Of a stretch of 64,000 bases of DNA, positions 43,608-52,270 are shown piece by piece. Below the pieces are notes generated by a model that worked only from the letters and a program-made list of their open reading frames with translations, ran no database searches and was not told the origin of the DNA. The stretch lies in assembly GCF_900290195.1 (NCBI RefSeq), contig NZ_OLMF01000004.1, positions 168,501 through 232,500 of the forward strand, written 5' to 3'. The number at the start of each line of letters is the position of its first letter. Position 1 is the stretch's first letter. The DNA is from Anaerococcus marasmi. Lineage in GTDB: Bacteria; Bacillota; Clostridia; Tissierellales; Peptoniphilaceae. Made by a program: the position numbers and the translations under genes.

Positions 43608-44523
43608 AAGATTCATAGTAGAGCGACAAATTAGAATTATATGGAGAGTAAAAGAAGTGAACATCAAAGAAGAATTATTGGCATTGCAGGATATTTCATA
43701 CGCTGATTTTCAAGCGAAATTGACACCAAATATTCCGAGAGACCTATTTATAGGGGTTAGAGTTCCGGAGGCTAGGAAGCTTGCTAAAAGAATTATAGGG
43801 GAGCCGGAAACATCTAAATTTCTAAGAGATTTACCCCATAAATATTATGATGAAAATATGCTTCACGGACTCCTAATTTCTGAAATGAAAGACTATGATG
43901 CCTGTATTGAGGCAGTCGATGAATTTCTGCCTTATGTAGATAATTGGGCTGTTTGCGATATTATGTCTCCAAAGATTTTCAAAAAAAATAAAAAAGCTCT
44001 TTTGGAAAAAATTAAAGAATGGTCCAAATCGGAAGAAGAATATACTTGCCGTTTTGGTCTTGAGATGTTAATGTCTCACTTTCTTGATGATGACTTTAAA
44101 CCTGAGTATTTGGAGATACCTCTTTCTGTTAATAACGATCAGTATTACGTTAAGATGATGATTGCATGGTTCTTTGCAACGGCTTTGGCGAAAGAGTGGG
44201 ATATGGCCATAAAATACATTGAAGATCAGCGCCTAGACACATGGACTCACAACAAGACAATACAGAAAGCACGTGAAAGTAAGCGCATTACACCGAAACA
44301 AAAAGAATATTTAAAGTCACTTAAAGGATGACGAAATTTAGTTGATATTGAACTTTAGATTACACCTCCTAGGACATATTTTTTTGCATTTTATACCATG
44401 CAAGGAGTGTTAAAATCAACTTTTCGATGTATGCTATCATCAGGTTGGTCTAAATAAATATTAAAATTGTTGTGTGTTCGACAAGAAAACAGGGAATTGA
44501 AGTTTTGCTGGTAAAGTAAGATG
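43608..44523 (+). repeat. Left arm of a ~0.9-kb inverted duplication
   Basis: Contains the AlkD-like gene and ~190 bp downstream. It matches the reverse complement of 50049-50968 with few differences. The arms flank the two-component/LanFEG cassette at 45540-49765. Confidence 0.8.
43657..44331 (+). CDS. AlkD-like DNA alkylation repair protein (copy 1)
   Basis: 224 residues of HEAT-like helices: FIGVRVPEARKLAKRIIG, MLHGLLISEMKDYD, YVDNWAVCDIMSPKIF, MKMMIAWFFATALAKEWDMAIKYIE and LDTWTHNKTIQKARESKRI. AlkD-type enzymes remove alkylated bases; the WAVCD and TWTHNK stretches contain conserved DNA-contact residues. The GTG start follows GGAGAG. A second copy with about five residue differences lies inverted at 50240-50914. 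Confidence 0.88.
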   Translation: MNIKEELLALQDISYADFQAKLTPNIPRDLFIGVRVPEARKLAKRIIGEPETSKFLRDLPHKYYDENMLHGLLISEMKDYDACIEAVDEFLPYVDNWAVCDIMSPKIFKKNKKALLEKIKEWSKSEEEYTCRFGLEMLMSHFLDDDFKPEYLEIPLSVNNDQYYVKMMIAWFFATALAKEWDMAIKYIEDQRLDTWTHNKTIQKARESKRITPKQKEYLKSLKG

Positions 44524-44707
44524 GTAACGGGAATGTTAAAACGCTAATTTAAAAATATGTCCGATATGGAATTATTTCTAAATAGATTTGAATTATATGA
44601 CCTTATTCTTCATAATATACTTAGATTAAGTTCCAAATTTGCTAAACAATTTGTTAAACAAGGAAAGTTTAGACTTATAATGAATAGCTTAGCTTATTCG
44701 TTATGGA

Positions 44708-44780
44708 AATATCCCCACATACGAGGCTTTTGAAAAGTTTCAAAATTTATTCATATTGACCACTCAAGCTATGAGTAGAC
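44708..44780 (+). repeat. Dispersed ~90-bp repeat, copy 2
   Basis: ATCCCCACATACGAGGCTTT, an AT tract, then GACCACTCAAGCTATG and GACCATAGCGTTAATACAAA. The last part also occurs at 51128-51178. Confidence 0.6.
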
Positions 44781-44852
44781 CATAGCGTTAATACAAAAGA
44801 TGTAAATTTAGAAATCCTGCTTTTTCGCATATCCCCAAGGGGAAAGGAAGAA

Positions 44853-44932
44853 TGTGGTCAATTTTTTTTATATGTGGATCACTTTTCGGTAATAATGGTG
44901 GATCATTTTTCGGTTGACATTTACAGTCTAGA
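44853..44932. repeat. Remnant of an IS21-like end
   Basis: Repeated units GTGGTCAATTTT, GTGGATCACTTTTCGG and GTGGATCATTTTTCGG end in TTGACATTTACA. The last unit recurs at 52243-52270 (GTGGACCATTTTTCGG, TTGACATTTGCA). Several short repeats at the end are typical of IS21-family elements. No transposase is present. Confidence 0.5.
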
Positions 44933-44935
44933 CTA

Positions 44936-45449
44936 TGTTATGGTTATATCATAAGAGATGGAAGATTAGAAGTTCAAGAGAAAGAAGCGGAAAATATAAG
45001 AAAATCTTTAAATACTATCTTGCTGGCAACGACCTTATAAAGTCGGCAGACTTTGCAGGCTTAAAGAAAACAGCTCAAGTGTAAAAAGAATCTTAACCAA
45101 TAAAAAGTATTTAGTAAATGAAATTTATTCTAAGAAAATAGACAAAGAAATGCTGGAGGTTCAAGAAGAGCTATTAAAAGTAGCTAATGCCAAGAAAGAC
45201 TACACAGATCTTGCAAACAGGGTGGAATATTTAAGAAATTAAAAAGAAAAGATACTCCTGAATGTGTCGGAAGAGAAGAATTAACAAAGTAGACTAATAG
45301 AATTAAAAGAGTTTTTAGACAATCAAGAATTAGATATAGAAAGCTATGATGAATATTTAGTAATAAAACTAATAGATAAGATAGTAATTTATGAGGAGAA
45401 ATTAAAGTTAATATTCAAGTCTGGAATTGAAATTGATATCAATGCGTAA
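44936..45449 (+). pseudogene. Serine-recombinase C-terminal remnant 2
   Basis: Frames encode YGYIIRDGRLEVQEKEAENIRK, LAGNDLIKSADFAGLKKT, ILTNKKYLVNEIYSKKIDKEMLEVQEELLKVANAKKDYTDLANRVE and, after stops, LKEFLDNQELDIESYDEYLVIKLIDKIVIYEEKLKLIFKSG. This is the C-terminal half of a serine recombinase, including the zinc-ribbon/coiled-coil part, broken by several stops and shifts. Confidence 0.75.
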
Positions 45450-45539
45450 ATTAAATTTATTATGATTATTTTAAAAGTTTGAAGAAGAAATGATATAATA
45501 AGCTATGAATAGACTATAAAAAATGAAAGGTGCAATAAA

Positions 45540-46232
45540 ATGTTTAAAACTTTGATTGTAGATGATGATAAAGAGTTGTGCAATCTTATAAAACAAAGTT
45601 TGATTCATGAGGGGATAGATGCAGACTATTGCTACTCAGGAACTTCTGCCTTAAAAAAATTGAAGAAATTTGACTATCAAACTATAATACTTGATGTTAT
45701 GATGCCTGGATTAGATGGTTTCGAAACATTGGAAAGAATCAGAGAATCAAGTGATGTTCCGATACTAATGTTAACAGCAAAAAACAATACTAAATCAAAA
45801 GTTATTGGACTAAAATCAGGAGCAGATGATTATCTTACAAAACCTTTTGATATGGATGAGTTGATTGCTCGAGTTGGTTCTTTGCTAAGAAGATATGTAC
45901 ATTTCTACGATGGAACAAGAGGTAAGTCAGTATTGTCTTTTAAAGGTTTAGAAGTAGATACAAATAATCGAACAGTAAAAACAAACCTAGGAACTTTTGA
46001 ATTGCCGCCTAAGGAATATGATGTTCTAATTTATCTAATAAGAAACCAAGGAAAAATACTCACTAAACAAATGATTTATGAAGAAGTATGGGATGAGGAT
46101 TATATCTATGATGATAGCAATATTATGGCAATAATAAGCCGAATAAGAAAAAAGATAGAAAAAGATACAAGTTTACCTGTTTATATTCAAACAGTTAAGG
46201 GTGTAGGGTATCGTTTCAATGAGGAGGTTTAA
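45540..46232 (+). CDS. OmpR/PhoB-family response regulator
   Basis: 230 residues. Receiver domain with DDD at 8-10, phosphoacceptor Asp52 (TIILDVMMPGLDG) and Lys in YLTKPFD; winged-helix output domain (ELPPKEYDVLIYLIRNQGKILTKQMIYEEVWD...YIQTVKGVGYRF). SpaR/VanR-like. It lies 3 nt before the kinase gene. The direct TTAAT repeats at 47211-47247, in front of the ABC operon, are its likely binding sites. TGATATAAT at 45491-45499 is a probable promoter. Confidence 0.93.
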   Translation: MFKTLIVDDDKELCNLIKQSLIHEGIDADYCYSGTSALKKLKKFDYQTIILDVMMPGLDGFETLERIRESSDVPILMLTAKNNTKSKVIGLKSGADDYLTKPFDMDELIARVGSLLRRYVHFYDGTRGKSVLSFKGLEVDTNNRTVKTNLGTFELPPKEYDVLIYLIRNQGKILTKQMIYEEVWDEDYIYDDSNIMAIISRIRKKIEKDTSLPVYIQTVKGVGYRFNEEV

Positions 46233-46235
46233 AGT

Positions 46236-47168
46236 GTGATTAATAAAGTATTAATAATTTTAATTTTTCTCTCCATAGTTTTTAATATAATCCAGTACAA
46301 TAAAAATAAAAAAGTAAAAAGACAAATAAAAAATATGGATTTCATTTTAACAGATATGCTTTCAGGTGAAGTAGGTCATAAGATACTTGCCTCTAATGAT
46401 GAAATCACGTCTGATATTGCTTATAAGATTAATGCTATAGTATACCAGCTAGAAAAAGAAATATCAGATTTAAAGATAGATAGTGAGGCAAATAAAGAAT
46501 TAATGACTAGTCTTTCACATGATTTGAGAACACCACTTACAACTTTGATAGGTTACTTAGATGCTATTGATAAAGGAGTTGTAAATGGAAAAGAAAGAGA
46601 AGATTATTTTCAAATTGCTAGGTCTAAAGCTTATGACTTGAAAGAGTACATAGATATACTTTTTGAATGGTTTAAATTACAATCTAGTGAAATTGATTTA
46701 TTAATAGAAAAAATAGAAATAAATGAATTAACGAGGCGTATTTTAAGAGATTGGATTCCTATACTAGAAGAAAATGATATTGATTTTGAAATAGATATGC
46801 CTGAAAGACCAATTTTTATAAAAATTGATAGAGATAAGTATGAGAGGATAATAAATAATCTACTACAAAATGTAATAAGTCACAGTAAAGCTTCTAAGCT
46901 ATACATTAGTATTTCTAACAATGATAAGCGAGTATTCATTTCTATAAAAGATAATGGAATAGGTATTTCTGAAACTAATTTACCATATATTTTTGATCGA
47001 CTCTATAAATGCGATGCAGGAAGAAGCAGAAAAGGAAGTGGACTTGGACTTGCTATTGTAAAGCAAATGATTGAAGTTATGCAAGGAGAAATAACAGTAG
47101 AAAGTAAAGAAGGAGAATTTACAAATTTCATAATTCAATTTAATATTACACCGAATAGATATAAATAA
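46236..47168 (+). CDS. Sensor histidine kinase with single N-terminal membrane segment
   Basis: 310 residues: one membrane segment (4-21), dimerisation/phosphoacceptor box MTSLSHDLRTPLTTLIGYLDAI (His95), N box INNLLQNVISHSKA, G boxes DNGIGISETN and RKGSGLGLAIVKQM. It lacks an extracellular sensor domain, like SpaK/BceS-related kinases that sense through partners. The GTG start follows GAGGAGG. A terminator lies at 47175-47200. Confidence 0.92.
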   Translation: MINKVLIILIFLSIVFNIIQYNKNKKVKRQIKNMDFILTDMLSGEVGHKILASNDEITSDIAYKINAIVYQLEKEISDLKIDSEANKELMTSLSHDLRTPLTTLIGYLDAIDKGVVNGKEREDYFQIARSKAYDLKEYIDILFEWFKLQSSEIDLLIEKIEINELTRRILRDWIPILEENDIDFEIDMPERPIFIKIDRDKYERIINNLLQNVISHSKASKLYISISNNDKRVFISIKDNGIGISETNLPYIFDRLYKCDAGRSRKGSGLGLAIVKQMIEVMQGEITVESKEGEFTNFIIQFNITPNRYK

Positions 47169-47174
47169 TATTTT

Positions 47175-47200
47175 AGTTCTTGTTTTTACAAGGACTTTTT
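47175..47200 (+). terminator. Terminator after the second two-component system
   Basis: AGTTCTTG (47175-47182) pairs with CAAGGACT (47189-47196), followed by TTTTT. Confidence 0.7.
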
Positions 47201-47206
47201 TATTGC

Positions 47207-47258
47207 AAGGTTAATGCAAGGTTAATATAAGGTTAATGCAAGGATGATGATTTATAAT
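47207..47258 (+). promoter_or_regulatory. Promoter with 11-bp-spaced direct repeats for the LanFEG-like operon
   Basis: GGTTAAT recurs at 47209-47215, 47220-47226 and 47231-47237, with a weaker GGATGAT at 47242-47248, every 11 bp. TATAAT (47253-47258) follows. Direct TTGAT/TTAAT-type pentamers spaced by 6 bp on one helix face are the known binding pattern of SpaR/VanR-type regulators, so this is the likely target of the adjacent response regulator. Confidence 0.75.
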
Positions 47259-47287
47259 GTAATTATAAATAAAAGGAGGTAGATTTC

Positions 47288-48211
47288 ATGAGCAATTACA
47301 TTATAGAAACTAAGAATCTTACAAAAATTTATGGAGAACAAAAAAGTGTTGATAATCTAAACATCCATGTCAAAAAAGGAAGAATATATGGACTTTTAGG
47401 GAGAAATGGTGCAGGGAAAACTACAACAATGAAGATGCTTTTATCTTTAACTGAACCGTCTAGTGGAAATGTTTATGTTTTTGGAAAACCACTTAAAGGA
47501 AATGAAAAAAAGACTCTTCCACGAATAGGAAGTTTGATTGAATCACCAGGGTTTTATCCTAATTTAACCGCTACGGAAAACTTGCGTATTTTTGAGACAC
47601 TAAGAGGCGTGACAAATCGTAATGCTATTAAGGATTCGTTGGATTTAGTAGGGCTACCATATAATGATAAAAAACTATTTTCCGAGTATTCCTTGGGAAT
47701 GAAACAAAGGCTTGCAATTGCTCTTGCAATTATGCATGATCCAGAAATCCTAATACTTGATGAGCCCATTAATGGCTTAGATCCAATTGGTATTGCAGAA
47801 ATACGTTCATTTATTCTAGATCTTTGTAAAAAAAGAGGAAAAACAATATTAATATCAAGTCATATATTATCTGAAATACAACTTTTAGCAGATGATGTAG
47901 GAATTATCGACAAAGGCATATTATTAGAAGAATCTAGTCTTGAAGATTTAGAAAAAAGGAGTAATAAGCATACACGTTTCATTGTTTCTGATGCACCACA
48001 AGCAGCAAGAATTTTAGAGCAAGCATTTGGAGAAACACAGTTTGATATTGAAAATAATAATAAATTAAGATTATATAATCTTGAAGTACCTATTGAAAAG
48101 ATAATAACTTCATTTGTGAAAAATGATATTGAAGTATCGGAAGCACACACATATGAAGAAAACCTTGAAGACTACTTCAAGCGTGTGACAGGGGGTGAAG
48201 GAATTGCTTGA
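47288..48211 (+). CDS. Lantibiotic/bacitracin-protection ABC ATPase (BcrA/LanF-like)
   Basis: 307 residues: Walker A GRNGAGKTTT (38-47), signature YSLGMKQRLA, Walker B EILILDEPINGLDP and switch His in SSHILSE. The extended C-terminus matches BcrA/LanF proteins that, with two small permeases, expel peptides such as lantibiotics or bacitracin from the membrane. AAAAGGAGGTAG precedes the ATG. It overlaps the next gene by 17 nt. Confidence 0.93.
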   Translation: MSNYIIETKNLTKIYGEQKSVDNLNIHVKKGRIYGLLGRNGAGKTTTMKMLLSLTEPSSGNVYVFGKPLKGNEKKTLPRIGSLIESPGFYPNLTATENLRIFETLRGVTNRNAIKDSLDLVGLPYNDKKLFSEYSLGMKQRLAIALAIMHDPEILILDEPINGLDPIGIAEIRSFILDLCKKRGKTILISSHILSEIQLLADDVGIIDKGILLEESSLEDLEKRSNKHTRFIVSDAPQAARILEQAFGETQFDIENNNKLRLYNLEVPIEKIITSFVKNDIEVSEAHTYEENLEDYFKRVTGGEGIA

Positions 48212-48989
48212 TTTGATTAAGTGTGAGTTTTGGAAATTAAAAAGGAAAAAGTTCATTTTATTTGTGGTTATATCAGCTTTTTTATTTCCAGTTCCTTTAA
48301 CTTATTTAATGACTACGCCCAATATGCTAGAACAATATGCTGATAAAAAAGATGCTTTTGATGGACTATTTAATATGGTTTTAGGATATGGAGTACAATT
48401 TTTGTTACCTTGTATTATAGGTGTAATAGCTGCCATTTTATTTTTTATGGAAAGAGATAATGATACATTTAAAAATTTAAGGACAATTCCCATAACAAGC
48501 ACACAAATGATACTTGCTAAAATTATTGTATTATTTATTTTTGGAGCAGTTTTTTGTGTTGCATCTATCTTTGCGACAATTATATGTGGAAGTTTTACTA
48601 CAGAAATATACGGTATTGGATATAAACTGTTGTTAGCACTTGAAACAGGAATTTTTATTACAGCTGGAACATTACCCCTTATTGTACTAATAGTATTTTT
48701 CAGTAAAAGTTATATATTTTCTGTTTTGATTTGTATTTTTTACAGTGTACTAAATATGAGTGCTACAGCTTTATATGATACTTTACCAAAGATGACTTTG
48801 TGGACTCTTCCTACTCCTTTAACTACATTCTGGGGTGCGGGAGATATGGCAGCACATGGAATCAAGATGAACTTGGAAGATTTAACAGGCTTAATCCCTT
48901 CAACATCTCAAGTAGTTTTGATTTTAAGTATTACAGCAATACTATCATTTATACTTATAGATTATATATATAAGAAGAGGGGGGAATAG
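48195..48989 (+). CDS. Lantibiotic-protection ABC permease (LanE/MutE-like)
   Basis: 264 residues with six membrane segments (about 17-37, 58-80, 105-128, 146-168, 175-197, 235-256). The start is conserved in type (LLDLIKCEFWKLKRKKFILFVVISAF). GTG start within the end of the ATPase gene, after AGGGGGTG. One of two permease subunits. Confidence 0.9.
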   Translation: MKELLDLIKCEFWKLKRKKFILFVVISAFLFPVPLTYLMTTPNMLEQYADKKDAFDGLFNMVLGYGVQFLLPCIIGVIAAILFFMERDNDTFKNLRTIPITSTQMILAKIIVLFIFGAVFCVASIFATIICGSFTTEIYGIGYKLLLALETGIFITAGTLPLIVLIVFFSKSYIFSVLICIFYSVLNMSATALYDTLPKMTLWTLPTPLTTFWGAGDMAAHGIKMNLEDLTGLIPSTSQVVLILSITAILSFILIDYIYKKRGE

Positions 48990-48991
48990 AG

Positions 48992-49765
48992 ATGCGTCGT
49001 ATTCTAAAAGCTGAATTAATAAAACTAAAAAGATACAATATTATATGGGCAGGAATTATACTAATGCTTCTTTCGGTTGTATTGACATTGTTCACATCAA
49101 TGGCAAATGATGGCTCTACATGGGACTTTACTTATTTGATGGAACAAGTAATTAAGAATAATATGTCCACTATTTTTCCTATGTGTATTACGTTAATTGC
49201 AGGATATATTATAGCAAGAGAGCAAAAAGACGATACATTAAAAAATATAAAAGTAGTTCCCATTTCTTATCGAAAATTGTTATTTGGAAAACTATTAGTT
49301 TGTGGCTTAATTGCTATTTTTTTAGGTATTGTTTGTACATTGTTTACAGTAATTGCAGAAATTTTAGTTAAATTTCCAGGCTTTTCTATGCAACTAGTAG
49401 GACAAGCATTAATACAGATTACATTAAATTGCCTATTTTTATATATAGCAGTATTACCAGTTATTATTTTAACTAGTAGATTGTCTAATGGTTATATGAT
49501 AGGAGCTATTCTATCTTTCGTATATGGTTATGGAGGAATGTTTGCAGTAGCTAGTATGACTTTGGCAAATATGTATCCTATTACCGCAAGTCTTGGATTA
49601 ATAAATTATCGAAGCTATGATAGTGCAGTTAATTGGAATAAGAGTATTTGTATTATTAGTTTAGTAGCGATAATAATTTTATCAACTATTCTATTGATCA
49701 ATTCTAAAGAAGGTGAATGGAGTAAAAGAGAAAAGAAGAAACAAACATTAAAGAAAGGATGGTGA
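48992..49765 (+). CDS. Lantibiotic-protection ABC permease (LanG/MutG-like)
   Basis: 257 residues, six membrane segments, starting RRILKAELIKLKRYNIIWAGIILMLL, followed by REQKDDTLKNIKVVPISYRKLLFGKLLV, which parallels RDNDTFKNLRTIPITSTQMILAKIIV in the preceding permease. The two are paralogous subunits. Spaced 2 nt from the previous gene, with GAGGGGGG before the ATG. No lantibiotic structural or modification gene is nearby, so this is a stand-alone immunity set. Confidence 0.9.
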   Translation: MRRILKAELIKLKRYNIIWAGIILMLLSVVLTLFTSMANDGSTWDFTYLMEQVIKNNMSTIFPMCITLIAGYIIAREQKDDTLKNIKVVPISYRKLLFGKLLVCGLIAIFLGIVCTLFTVIAEILVKFPGFSMQLVGQALIQITLNCLFLYIAVLPVIILTSRLSNGYMIGAILSFVYGYGGMFAVASMTLANMYPITASLGLINYRSYDSAVNWNKSICIISLVAIIILSTILLINSKEGEWSKREKKKQTLKKGW

Positions 49766-50048
49766 TCTAGTGAAAAGTAATAGTTATTGTTTTAAAAAAA
49801 GATAGATATAAAGAAACCATGTGAGTAAAGGTTATTGATATTTTCAAATTCTATATTAGACAATAAATATAGACAGCTCTTTTGTAGGGCTGTTTTATCT
49901 TTACTCTAAAATGATATAATGTATTATAAGATGCGTATTTATTAACATATTCCCACATACGAGGCTTTTTAGAAAAATTAAATTTTATCCATACTCACCA
50001 CTCAAGCTAGCTTTAGTGGTCAGTATGGATAAATTTTGAAACTTTTAT
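49766..50048. repeat. Module boundary: terminator/promoter pair and hairpin copy 3 of the dispersed repeat
   Basis: ACAGCTCTTTTGTAGGGCTGT (about 49873-49893) is the recombinase-type terminator and TGATATAAT (49912-49920) the matching promoter. Dispersed repeat copy 3 begins at 49951 (TTCCCACATACGAGGCTTTT). Here it is joined to a reversed copy, so TTTATCCATACTCACCACT and AGTGGTCAGTATGGATAAA form a long hairpin at 49989-50033. No gene is seen in this stretch. Confidence 0.6.
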
Positions 50049-50968
50049 CATCTTACTTTACCAGAAAAACTTCAATTTCCTGTTTTCTTGTCGAACACAC
50101 AACAATTTTAATATTTATTAAGACTAACCTTATGATAGCATACATCGAAAGGTTGATTTTAACACTCTTTGCATGGTAGAAAATGCAAAAAATATGTCCT
50201 AGGAGGTGTAAGTTAAAGTCCAATATTAACTAAATTACATCATACTTTAAGTGACTTTAAATATTCTTTTTGTTTCGGTGTAATGCGCTTACTTTCACGT
50301 GCTTTCTGTATTGCCTTATTATGAGTCCATGTGTCTAGGCGCTGATCTTCAATGTATTTTATGGCCATATCCCACTCTTTTGCCAAAGCCGTTGCAAAGA
50401 ACCATGCAATCATCATCTTAACGTAATACTGATCGTTATTAACAGAAAGAGGTATCTCCAAATACTCAGGTTTAAAGTCATCATCAAGAAAGTGAGACAT
50501 CAACATCTCAAGACCAAAACGGCAAGTATATTCTTCTTCCGATTTGGACCTTTCTTTAATTTTTTCCAAAAGCGCTTTTTTATTTTTTTTGAAAATCTTT
50601 GGAGACATAATATCACAAACAGCCCAATTATCAACATAAAGCAGAAATTCATCGACTGCCTCAATACAGTCATCATAGTCTTTCATTTCAGAAATTAGGA
50701 GTCCATGCAGCATATTTTCATCATAATATTTATGGGGTAAATCTCTTAGAAATTTAGATGTTTCCGGCTCCCCTATAATTCTTTTAGCAAGCTTTCTAGC
50801 CTCTGGAACTCTAACCCCTATAAATAGGTCCCTCGGAATATTTGGTGTCAATTTCGCTTGAAAATCAGCATATGAAATATCCTGCAATGCCAATAATTCT
50901 TCTTTAATGTTCACTTCTTTCACTCTCCCTATAATTCTAATTTGTCGCTCTACTATGAATCTTTGTCA
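50049..50968 (-). repeat. Right arm of the ~0.9-kb inverted duplication
   Basis: Reverse-complement match to 43608-44523, including the AlkD-like gene, its GTG start region and ~190 bp of 3' sequence. Scattered substitutions show the copies are not brand new. Confidence 0.8.
50240..50914 (-). CDS. AlkD-like DNA alkylation repair protein (copy 2)
   Basis: Same 224-residue protein as at 43657, opposite strand, with a handful of substitutions (for example D for A in DYD(D/A)CIEAVDEF, L for P in EFL(L/P)YVDNW, R for W in KIKE(R/W)SKSEEE, V for G at the end). The GTG start equivalent to copy 1 is used; an in-frame GTG 9 nt upstream also exists. Both copies read intact. Confidence 0.87.
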   Translation of the reverse strand: MNIKEELLALQDISYADFQAKLTPNIPRDLFIGVRVPEARKLAKRIIGEPETSKFLRDLPHKYYDENMLHGLLISEMKDYDDCIEAVDEFLLYVDNWAVCDIMSPKIFKKNKKALLEKIKERSKSEEEYTCRFGLEMLMSHFLDDDFKPEYLEIPLSVNNDQYYVKMMIAWFFATALAKEWDMAIKYIEDQRLDTWTHNKAIQKARESKRITPKQKEYLKSLKV

Positions 50969-51117
50969 TTAACGCCACACAGTCTCAGCCGTCAAATCTT
51001 GCCAATCTAAGCTCCCTTATTAGTCGCTTTTCTTGGAGATTTTTGGCATGAGACCTACCTCTGTCGCTACTTCGATTCGCTGTGTGAATCTCGTACCAAT
51101 AGGGTTAGGGCTTCAAC

Positions 51118-51309
51118 GTATGTGGAGAGTGTAGCGTTGATACAAAAGATGTAAATTTAGAAATCCTGCATTTTATTTAGTTTATAAGCATTTTGTCTTC
51201 GATAAAGATGAAGAAGGATACGTCAAAAAGACTCAAAAAAAACTACATGAACGTAAGAGTAGTACTGCAACTGATATGAGGAGACACAAAGAAAAATATA
51301 ATTAGCCCA
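51118..51309 (+). pseudogene. Repeat tail and short coding remnant
   Basis: GTATGTGGAGAGTGTAGCG and the following ~45 nt repeat the end of the dispersed repeat at 44780. Then a 40-codon open stretch reads KHFVFDKDEEGYVKKTQKKL, HERKSSTATDMRRHKEKYN and stops. I do not recognise the parent protein. Confidence 0.35.
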
Positions 51310-51333
51310 TTTTATACTTTCTACAAGAGTAGC

Positions 51334-51402
51334 TTAAGGTGACCCCACAAAATTGGACATAATACCAGAGTTAGGACTATACTAGCTCTGGTATTTCTTA
51401 TC
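51334..51402 (+). terminator. Terminator/IS3-like unit, unoccupied copy of the intron target
   Basis: GGTGACCCCACAAAATTGG followed by TACCAGAG...CTCTGGTATTTCTT, nearly identical to 5048-5110 but continuing into TATCCTATCC instead of the group IIC intron. It shows the pre-insertion form of that target. Confidence 0.65.
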
Positions 51403-51430
51403 CTATCCTACTTCTAGGGGTAGGAATTTT

Positions 51431-51778
51431 TTATTTTCTTATAGAATAATTTACAACTACAATTCCTAAAATCGTAATTAAGCCAAACAACCCCCATGTA
51501 CCAATAAGAATGTCATTAAAAAGCTTAATATCCTTAACAATAAAACTAGACAAAAAGGCAATTATTAAAGGTAAAACCATTACATAAGTCATTTTTTTGA
51601 CTTTAGCTAGATATCCTTTTCTTATTAATTGTTCCTTCTTTTCATCTTCCATAGTATTAAATCCAGCTATAATATTTCCATTAGTTTTATCTATCAGGTA
51701 TGAAGTAAACAATGTTAAAATAATAGGAATCAATAAAACTATTTTAACGATAATATCATCGGGATCTGCTAAATTCAT
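51431..51778 (-). CDS. DUF3784-like small membrane protein
   Basis: 115 residues with three membrane segments and the IIAGFNTMEDEKKEQLIRKGYLAKVKKM stretch that matches the DUF3784 pattern (AGYNTMSKEEK...). The function is unknown. ATG 51778 is preferred because AAGGAGAG lies upstream; the longer frame to 51799 has no start signal. Confidence 0.7.
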   Translation of the reverse strand: MNLADPDDIIVKIVLLIPIILTLFTSYLIDKTNGNIIAGFNTMEDEKKEQLIRKGYLAKVKKMTYVMVLPLIIAFLSSFIVKDIKLFNDILIGTWGLFGLITILGIVVVNYSIRK

Positions 51779-51839
51779 ATGTAACTCACTCTCCTTCAAA
51801 ATTAAAAAATTATTTTCTTTTAATTATTATACCTAGCTA

Positions 51840-52229
51840 GTTTGAAAAATTATACTACATCATATATAAATCTTTTCGATTGTCAAATTAACCTAGACAG
51901 AATGTACTAAATAATAAATTTTTATAAGGTTCTTTAATAGTTTAAGGATTTCCCTAGGGTAATGATTCTATAGCTAGCTACATATACAATATCCTTTTCC
52001 TTGATTAGCCTAAATCAGTTTATTTTGCTAATCTTTTGATAGGTCAATTGAATTTTCGTTCAATACTCTTTGACTTATACATCAGAAATATGTGAAGAAT
52101 ATTAATGTATCACGTTTATTGCATATATTTTTCCAATTTGAAAATTCTTTGAAACAGTCGAATGTTATTGAATTCACTAATTTTATTGTCATTTCTGCTA
52201 ATCATTAGTGCAATCTTTATTTGATACTT
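51840..52229. other. Intergenic region, no gene seen
   Basis: About 390 nt of AT-rich sequence with stops in all frames. It contains only short imperfect repeats (for example GATTAGCCTAAATC, 52001-52014). The promoter of the DUF3784 gene probably lies at its left edge. Confidence 0.4.
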
Positions 52230-52270
52230 TTCGATAATAACTGTGGACCATTTTTCGGTTGACATTTGCA
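52230..52270. repeat. IS21-like end remnant, second copy
   Basis: CTTTTCGATAATAACTGTGG then ACCATTTTTCGGTTGACATT repeats the unit at 44868-44932. It abuts the truncated IS256-family pseudogene. Confidence 0.5.

Noticed and set aside
44557..44733. A 58-codon ORF before repeat copy 2
   Set aside because: No ribosome binding site, and its C-terminal part is read from the dispersed repeat. Probably chance.
45540..49765. A lantibiotic biosynthesis cluster
   Set aside because: No precursor peptide, LanB/LanC/LanM or protease gene is present; only regulation and immunity-type transport genes are seen.
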